DNA from: Prorocentrum cordatum
Taxonomy: Eukaryota > Sar > Dinophyceae > Prorocentrales > Prorocentraceae
Assembly: GCA_963575745.1 (NCBI GenBank)
Contig: CAUYUJ010015294.1
Coordinates: forward strand, 699,001-763,000
Direction: 5' to 3'
DNA: 64,000 bases
Shown here: positions 56,773 to 64,000 of the stretch, piece by piece
Layout: every line of letters begins with the position of its first letter
Numbering within the stretch: position 1 is the stretch's first letter
Notes under the pieces: model-generated
The model's database searches: none
What the model was told of the DNA's origin: nothing
Seen by the model: only the letters and a program-made list of their open reading frames with translations
Position numbers and translations under genes: made by a program

Positions 56773-57890
56773 ATGGTCTGTGGGCACAGATTCCCCACCT
56801 ATGCAGCGCTGGCTGGGCATCGCCGAGAGACGCACAACGTGCAACCGCTGGTGGCGTCCGTAATCGTCACTAACCAGTGTCCTTGGTGCCACAGCACGTT
56901 TGCCAACCGACGTACAGCTCACGTGCGGTACATCGTCATGGCATATGTCACGAAGATCGCTCCAGATGGTCCCACGAAGTGCAGGAGCCCAGCACACTGA
57001 TATGTCGAATATGTAAACCTGAGGCTGAAACACTTGCGGAGCTTCAGCAGTGCATCAAGGGCCACCTTGCAGGGCCAGATCAGATCCGAGAGCCCAGAGG
57101 CGCAGCAACACATAGTATCCACACTACCTTCCGCCATGGGAGGCCAGGGCATGATGTGGCGGATCGAGGGGAAGCGAGGAGCAGGAGGACCAGACCAAGG
57201 AGCAGCAGTCCGGGGTACCAAGGCGGCGACCTCGGGGCAGGGCAAGGGCAGCAGCGGCAGCAACCCCCAGGCGGAGGAGGAGAAGGCGGTGGATTGACAG
57301 CGGAGCGCAGAAACGACATGATAGCCCTCCAGAAGCTAGCCTTCCAGAACAGCGCGGCGACCTGGAAATTGAGCAACAAAGAAGGCGACTTCTGGCTGGT
57401 CTGCCTCGCAAGCGACGCCGCCCAGTCCAGCCTCGCGACGGGACGCCAGTACGGGCGCATGGCCAAAGAGCACGGCAAGGGCCACAAACTAGGACCACCG
57501 CATGAACAAGAAGCAGCAAGTTTCGTGGAAAGTCTGATCGAGAAGATGAACAACGAAACAGCCGCCCTTCCAGAACATATGACGCCAATCCTGGCCACGC
57601 TGAGGGAGTGCACGACGACGGTGAGCGGCGCGTGGGGGATGAAAATCATGACCGGATTTTCCAAGCAGTTCAAGGTGCAGCCATACTACCAGAGCGAGGA
57701 GGCGCTGGACGACAACGATCGGATGGCGAAAGTGACGTTCGCGATCACCACCAGCCCGTGCGTGAGGGCGGCTTTCAAGCAGGCGGTCAACGCGGCCATA
57801 GCCCACCAGGGCGGGACGAAGAGCGTATCGGGGGGGCCAGAAACGGGGCTCGAGAGAGCCATCGAGCGCCAGCTCAACAAGACGCGTTGA
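56773..57890 (+). pseudogene. LINE C-terminal zinc-finger region and tail
   Basis: First in frame 1 (56773-57000): CGHRFPTYAALAGHRRETH and NQCPWCHSTFANRRTAH, Cys2His2-like fingers. Then in frame 0 (open from 56877): CRICKPEAETLAELQQC with KGHL, and from the AUG at 57318 a 190-codon stretch (MIALQKLAFQNSAATWKLSN, EHGKGHKLGPPHEQEAAS) ending in UGA. The fingers are the usual C-terminal nucleic-acid-binding part of LINE proteins; the tail after them is not a named domain to me. It could instead start a separate small ORF. Confidence 0.6.
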
Positions 57891-57963
57891 GATCAGACCT
57901 CGCAGAGGCACCAGAGGCCCCAGCCCAACGTCGCAGCCCGCCAGAGCCCCCAGCTGCTGCAGG

Positions 57964-59132
57964 CCCCGCGATGTCCAACAATGTCAGCCCTGCTCGCTGG
58001 CCACCAGCAGTGCCGCCAGGGACGAGAGAGGAAAATATAGCAATGGCAACTAGTCAAGACCTAGTACGTTTCCAGGACCTGAAGAACAAAGCACAGCAAC
58101 ACGGTGGGTTCATGGGTAACCTAATACGTACTGCCAACTACTACAGGGACACGCGTACTAGGCACTACTATGCAGTGATACAGTAGCCAGCGGGGGGGGA
58201 GCATTTACTGCACTCCCCCCCCTACAGCCTAAAGTTGGACGGGAACCAACTCCCACCCTTCCTCCCGATCCACCACCACACGCGATCAAATCAGAGGCTC
58301 ATACAGACACCTAGTGCCACCCCAGGCCCACGGGAAACAACGATGGACAGCCCGACGGGCAACCGACAGATGGACGGCGCGGACGCGCGGACACGGTCGG
58401 CGCCGAAGAGAACGAGATCCAGCAGCAGCGGATGCAGCACCCACCTCCTCCTCCAGTTCTTGTGCAGCGCCCTCAGTACCGTGGAGGACAGGGCGAGCAG
58501 GTTGTCGGCAGCATGGAGTACCGCCTCACCATTGCGCACTCCAGCATGCAAACCACCAACCAAATCTGCAAGCAGTGCAACGACCCCGTCCAGATAACGA
58601 TCGTCGCGCTCCAGCGCCAACAGGAGCGGCTCACCACAAGTCTCGGGCGACTGAAGTACTCTCGCCGCGAGAACGTGTACGAGGAGATGGAGCGAATCCA
58701 AGGTATCGAGATCATGACACACCAGCTGCAGAAGATCGAGCACACGATCCAGATCGCCACTGAGCTGAAAGGCTGCGTGGAAGACACCTCGAGGCTCATG
58801 AAAGCCCATTCCCGTGGGAAACGGACTACGGCCGCAAGCAGAACGACAAGCTGGATGGCTGCTACACGAAATGGTCGAAGAGCAAGCACGGATTCGGATA
58901 CGACACTGCCGACGAGAAGCAGCATCCTGTGCCTCTGACGCCAACGGGAGCAGTCATCCACCAGAGGCGCGCAGAGTGCCACAAGCTGTCGGCCTCGGTA
59001 CAGGGGTGGACGACCCACTTCGTGTTGATGGAGGCGCCGACCACCAACAGGGTGAGCGGAGACGCCGGGCTCACGAACGAGGCAGTCGCCACTAAGACTA
59101 GCTGGGGGCTCGGCATCTCAGAGTTAGAGTGA
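57964..59132 (+). pseudogene. Coding-like sequence of unknown origin after the LINE
   Basis: Three plausible pieces: 57964-58186 (ATSQDLVRFQDLKNKAQQHG, YYRDTRTRHYYAVIQ), 58432 to about 58805 (a coiled-coil-like stretch, NVYEEMERIQGIEIMTHQLQ) and 58810-59132 (YGRKQNDKLDGCYTKWSKSK, ending GLGISELE). Codon balance looks protein-coding, but the frames do not join. It may be the 3' part of the LINE unit or a different element. I do not recognise it. Confidence 0.4.
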
Positions 59133-61789
59133 GCGAGTTCCGAGAGTGTTTTGGCACAGGCCCGCTCCCATTGCCCTGCGTGCAGGACCGCAGCAGTTCA
59201 CAGCACTCTGTGCCGCGACCAGTGTGGTCGCAAGTCGAGGCAGCGGCAGGCTCCTGTCTCCCCCACAACTGTTCTACGGTGCAGGGGCTCCTGCAGCGGG
59301 GCAGCGACACGGGGGGCCCGCGTAGGCAGCCCCCCGCCTCGCCTCGCCCCAGACAGTTCCTCGGGCCGACGAAGGTCGGACTAGAGGGGTTGCTTCCATA
59401 TGCTTCCCAGGGGCCCTCCCAAGCTTCACAAGAGGCTCGAGACCATAGACCTCTGAGGGCCTTATCCTCTCATCCTTATCCTTATCCTTATCCTTATCCT
59501 TATTCTCCTCCTCCTCCTCCTCCTCCTCCTCCCCCTCCTCCTTCATATGGTAGTGGTGGAAAATGGGCCCATCAGGTCGGGGACTCTTGGATGTCGCTTC
59601 GCCCAGGCGGCCCCAGAGGCACAAAATGCCGTGCGAGCGGATGGCGTGTAGCTCCGCTCCGCGGGACGGATGCTGGGAAGACCCGGGACCTTTGAAGCCT
59701 GGGGGCTGGGAATTGGATAACCCCGAAAGGTCTGTAGAACCCCCTCCAACAGTGGGAACTGACTACAGTATCGTTTCGACGCCCTGGGACCCCACCAATA
59801 GCGGAAAACAATGATTCACCCACGGCACCCGCCGCGCAACAACGACGACTACGACTACGACTACGGGGAGGAGGGGGAGCAGGAGGAAGAGAAGGGACGA
59901 GCTTGATTCCCCGCCGAGAGAAACAGGAGGGGGGAGGATCAAAACTAAAGACTCTTCCAGGTTAGCGTGTCGCGCTGAAGCGTGGTGGACCAGAACCAGC
60001 GGAGCGACGCGCTATTCACAACAGTTCCCGACCGAAGACGGCCTGGGGAGGCTCTATGCCTTCGCCGAGGCCTCGCAGAGGCCTTCGGGGGGCTGAGGGC
60101 AAATTCTCGAAGACCTCCGGGAGATTCCCAGGCGGGAGACCACTGGAGCGCTGGCGACTACGGCAATGACCTCCTCCTCCTCCTCCTCCTCCTCCTCCTC
60201 CTCCTCTTCCTCGTCTTGGTCATCGTCGGCCCCCCCTGCTCATCCTCGCCCGTCTTGTCATGATTCCAAACCCCGTTCTGCTTGCCATCCTCCTCATCCT
60301 CATCCCAGTCCTAGTCGTCCTCATCCTTCTCCTTCTCGTTCAACTCCCCCCGTCCATCTCCTCGACCTCATTTCCTCCCGGTCGTTCTCCTCGTCCTCCT
60401 CCCCCCCTACATCCGCTCGTCGAGCTCCGTCGCCAGCTGGGCCTAGCCCTATGCTCCTCCCTCCCACCCTGTCCTGCCCACTCCCCTCCCTCCCCTCCCC
60501 GCGCCCGCCCCTGAAACATCGGGCCCCGCGCCTCTCCAAGGGCGCGTCGTGTCCAGGACTTCCGCAGCCGACTCCGGCCGCGCGGCGATGAGAGGCGCCT
60601 CTGAGAATCGTTTAACCGATCCCCATCCCCACGGGCGTGGCCTGGGCCCCAATGACCGATTTACCCACTTGGATGGGGACATAGGTTGTTTCCTTCGAGT
60701 TTCGAGGGGCATGTCCCCAACTAGGGTGGTGGGATGGCGGGGATGGAGAAAGATATAGAGATCGGATAAACGACGCTGAGCCTCCCGGACCTCCCCCCTC
60801 CCTCAAACCAACCGCGTGGAGGTGCGCCGGGCAGGGGCCAGGCCTTGTAGCCGTCGTGCAGCTGCTGGCAGTCCGACCACTCCGACCACATCGACAGCGC
60901 GCAGTCGTCTGACAGCGGCGCTTCCGCCACCACCTGCGGCGGCGCTCGTCGTCGTCGCCGCCGCCGACGTCATTGCCGCGTTCGTCATCGTCTTGCCCCT
61001 TCCTCACAAGCAGGTCAAGGAGGAGCGAGGAGAGAAGGGGAGCGGAAGGAGGACGACCCTGGAAATTGTAGGGCCATCTTCTTTTTTACCGCTTTCAAAG
61101 AATTGCCCCCTGCCCCCCCCCCAACAAAAAAAAGGCAAACACGCGGGTAAATCGAAACGATAAACAACAACTGCGATCTGGACCAGGCCCCGACCAGGGG
61201 ACATGGCAACGGTAAAACAGCGTCGCCGCGCCGCAAACAGCAACAATAACGGCGCCTGAAACTGTCAACCAACTGACACATGGAAACGGCGAACAAACAC
61301 AACGAAGAATGCCCTGTCGTTTCCTTGGGGCCACTTCAGAAATTTAGGACGAGCAGGAGGAGAAGGATTAAGCTCCTCCTCCTCCTCCTCATCCCTCCTC
61401 AGCCTCCGCCTTTCCTCCTCCTCAAGATCGAGCATCGAGTCGAAGCCAACTATATCTGTGCGTACATATATATGTGTATGTACATGTATGTACATCGGAA
61501 TGTGTATATGTACATGTATGTACATCGGAATATGTATGTGTGCATATGTATATATATATGTGTATATGTGTGTATGTATTCGCAGGTCCCCTCCGGGGGC
61601 GCAAGGCTGCGATGGTGTGGGTCTGCTGTCATGTGCTATGTGTTGCCCATTGTTGTTTGGGCTTTTGTCTCTCCAGTCCTGCTTCCTGCCTCCTGTTTAC
61701 AGTCTGCTAAGGGGCCCCGCCGCGTCACCTAACATCCAACGGGGGGGGGAACCTCAAATCCAGGCTGCTCCGGGACACCCTAAGATTCT
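59133..61789. other. Microsatellites and unassigned DNA
   Basis: Holds (CTTATC)n then (CTC)n at 59478-59540, (TCC)n at 60167-60215, a CT-rich stretch at 60255-60500, (CTC)n at 61370-61400 and an ATGTAT-type tract at 61455-61580. A phrase near 60000 resembles 52730-52770. Frames are low-complexity; no gene is supported. Confidence 0.6.
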
Positions 61790-62480
61790 CATGGTGACGC
61801 CACCGCGCGGCCAGAACGGCCCGAGAGGCTTCCAAGATTGCCCGACGAGGCTCCGAAGAGAGCCTCAGGAGGCCAGGACGGCCCAAGATGGCCCCAATAT
61901 GTCCCACGATGGCCACAAGACGGCCCAAGATGCTCCCAAGACGGCCCAAGAGGCCTCCAAGAGGCCTCCCAAAAGGGCCCCACGAAGCAAAAATCAACAA
62001 TGTTCCAAACGTTTTGGAAGGTTTTTGGCCTTCTCGCCTGTTCGGCTTTCCGGCGCTCCGAGACGGACCAAGAGGTTCCCAAGATCGCCCCACCACGGCC
62101 CGAGGAACCCCCCTGACGGCCCAAGAGGCCCCCATGACGGCCCCAAGACAACCGAAGAGGGCCCCAAGACGGTCCAAGAGGGGGCCTAGACGGCCCAAGA
62201 GGGCCCTAAGACGGTCCCAAGAGAGGCCCAAGAGGGAGTCCACGAATCGAAACCTCGACCTTTCCACCCAGAGAGTGCCCCAGGAGGCCCCAAGGTGGTC
62301 CCCAGAGGCCCCAAGCGGCCCCCAAGAGGCCCCAAGGAGACCCCCAAGAGACCCAAAATATTGTTCCCAAAAGGCCCCAAGGAGACCCCCAAGAGGCCTC
62401 AAGTAGACCCCCAAGAGACGTCAAGAGGCCCCCAAGAGGCCCCAAGGAAAACCCCAAGAGGCCCCAAGAAGACTCCCGCG
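61790..62480. repeat. AAGACGGCCCAAGAGG repeat family, third location
   Basis: Diverged copies of the unit at 14470-15157 and 24622-25170, including a block like tttttggccttctcgcctgt. Purine-rich; no gene. Confidence 0.75.
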
Positions 62481-62539
62481 CAGCCGCCCGCACTAGAAAT
62501 AGGGGGGCCGGCGGCAGAGGGCGCAGCCCTTAACATGCA

Positions 62540-62665
62540 CTCATACATCTATATAGATATAGTTGCACATCTATGTATATGTATGTATAAATGTATGTGT
62601 ATGTATATATTTATATATATATATATATGCACATAACTATGTATGTGTGTACGTGTATGTGTGTG
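62540..62665. repeat. AT-rich dinucleotide and tetranucleotide microsatellite
   Basis: tatatata and tgtatgtg tracts, similar in type to 61455-61580. Confidence 0.85.
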
Positions 62666-62799
62666 TACGTTTTGTGCCCCTTGGCCTGTAGAGGATTCCA
62701 GAGTGATCCCTCCTCCTCCTCGTTACATACACACTCTTTCTCATCCTCCCGTCCCCTATCCCTGCTCATCATACTCCCCCTCTAGGCCTCCAATGTTTT

Positions 62800-64000
62800 G
62801 CAAGAAACACTAGACAGCGAGACCAAAAGGCGAGCATGAATCGGGCGCAGTCCGGCAGAAACTGCGAGAGCCAACCACTGCGGGTTCGGTTGGACTGGTC
62901 TTTCGTCGGCGTCGGCACAGGACTCACGACGATAAGCTGAGACCGCCTCCCCCGAAACGAGTCTCATCAATTCCGTGCAGGCACGGGCTCTGTTGAACAC
63001 TAGGTTGCGTCAGGCGGTGCGGTACCCAGGGGTTACGCCACAGGCTGCGCCATTCAAGGGGTTGCGCCATGGGTTGTGCCCTCGGCTGCCGAACATAACA
63101 CGGCCGATTGTTGAATTCACCACAGATTGCGCTCGCGGCTGCCGAACGTGCAGCCGCTTCCCACGGTTGCGTCACTGGCTGCTCTCTCGGCTGCCGAACA
63201 TGCACAAACAAGCTGAAATTGCGCCCGGGAATGGCCTGCTATTGGTTGCGCCAGAAGTTGCGCTCTCGGCCACCAACCATAAAACTGGCCGCTACACGAT
63301 GCGTCCAGTCAGACAGTCAGTCAGTCAGTCAGCCAGGGCACCTCCCTGGCTTCTCTCCCCCCCCCCCCGCCTGTCTCTCCCCCTCCCCACATCCACCTCT
63401 ACTTCCCAGCCCCCCAACCCCATTGCATCTTCACCTAACCCCTCCCAGGCCCTCCACTTCCCCACCACTCCCATCTTCTTTTCCTCACTCCCCCCCGCCC
63501 ACTTCCAACCCCAGTCACAGTCCCTGCCCCTTCACCCTCCTCTCTTCCACTGCTACCCCAGCTTAACATACCGCACCGCATTCTTGTGAAGTCGAGCAGG
63601 TGGCTTGCCCTTGCCGCAAGTCCTTCGTCGCTCACCGAGCCTGCTGACTGAAAATTCCTTCGCATGGGCAGACCCGTCACTTCCGCTTGCCAGCTTGATA
63701 CCCGAAGCTTCCCCCCCACCGCACAGTCGTCACCGTCTCCTGAAGGTCCCCCGAGGTCTCTGGAGGGCCTGGAGGCCCAGAGAGCGCCACAAGCGCCCGA
63801 AAACCTGGGCCCCCCTCGATACACCTGGGACCCACCGAACGGATCTGTTCAACTTTAGTTCGACTCCAGGACTTACGACTCTAGCACGACCCTAGGTCGA
63901 CTCAAGTCCGACTAAAAAGTTCGGCTCGAGTCGACAGGCGTTCGACGCATCACCGAAGCACGAGTCCCATGAGTGTCTCCAGGACGATCGGCCTAACGAG
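62800..64000. other. Short GCTGCCGAAC repeats and pyrimidine-rich DNA
   Basis: 63010-63290 has several copies of a unit containing GGCTGCCGAACAT and ggttgcg at irregular spacing. 63310-63340 has (CAGT)n. 63345-63590 is pyrimidine-rich. 63840-63960 has short TCGACTC-type repeats. I see no gene. Confidence 0.6.

Larger units (their letters stand above)
53125..57890 (+). mobile_element. Decayed LINE-type non-LTR retrotransposon
   Basis: In order: AP-endonuclease, G-patch block, RT, post-RT region, zinc fingers and a conserved-looking C-terminal region, all on the plus strand but spread over three frames with stops between. No LTRs, poly-A tail or target duplication can be seen. Endonuclease before RT and Cys/His fingers after it are the LINE layout. 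The limits given are those of recognisable coding sequence; the 5' end may lie further left. Confidence 0.8.

Overview
This window is repeat-rich nuclear DNA from a eukaryote, most likely a dinoflagellate. The grounds are: large Ty1/copia elements whose polyproteins carry an extra methyltransferase-like block; a copy of the dinoflagellate spliced-leader sequence (17 of 21 bases) inside one pair of LTRs; a LINE of the type I associate with dinoflagellates; and abundant trinucleotide microsatellites and GC-rich minisatellites. I see no convincing host gene, rRNA, tRNA or CRISPR array. Almost everything that codes is retroelement.

Layout. 1-1750: dispersed and tandem repeats. 1751-9740: a young, nearly intact minus-strand copia element (232-bp LTRs, CAACA target duplication). 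Its gag and 1946-codon pol lie in one frame, separated by a single UGA that is followed by two GC-rich hairpins. 9741-15157: satellites, including a 73-bp array and an array of about 88 bp. 15158-24621: a plus-strand copia element (529-bp LTRs, AAGAG duplication, LTRs about 3% diverged) with gag-protease, a SAP-domain protein, a methyltransferase-like block, integrase, RT and RNase H, broken by stops and frame changes. 24622-25876: repeats ending in a (TCC)n(ATC)n microsatellite.

25877-48952 is the most unusual object: a minus-strand LTR element of about 23 kb with 339-bp LTRs, inserted into that microsatellite, which resumes at 48953. Its 5' half encodes an acidic, Cys-rich, coiled-coil leader, then gag with CCCH fingers, protease, integrase, RT and RNase H. 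Its 3' half, about 11 kb, carries roughly nine further coding blocks, among them a methyltransferase-like protein and a block resembling Tpt1/KptA RNA 2'-phosphotransferase. The element is also studded with at least 25 small hairpins sharing one architecture: a 3-nt loop, a GC-rich inner stem, often a one- or two-base bulge on the same side, and an outer stem whose sequence varies while pairing is kept.

48953-53030: microsatellite, a fold-back sequence and GC-rich DNA without clear genes. About 53125-57890: a decayed plus-strand LINE with AP endonuclease, a G-patch block, RT and zinc fingers. 57900-59132: coding-like sequence of unknown nature. 59133-64000: microsatellites and dispersed repeats.

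The open frames of the two older elements are interrupted. Several breaks sit at homopolymer runs, so they may be decay, sequencing indels or, at two sites with exact slippery heptamers, recoding. All domain calls come from reading motifs by eye; no database search was run.
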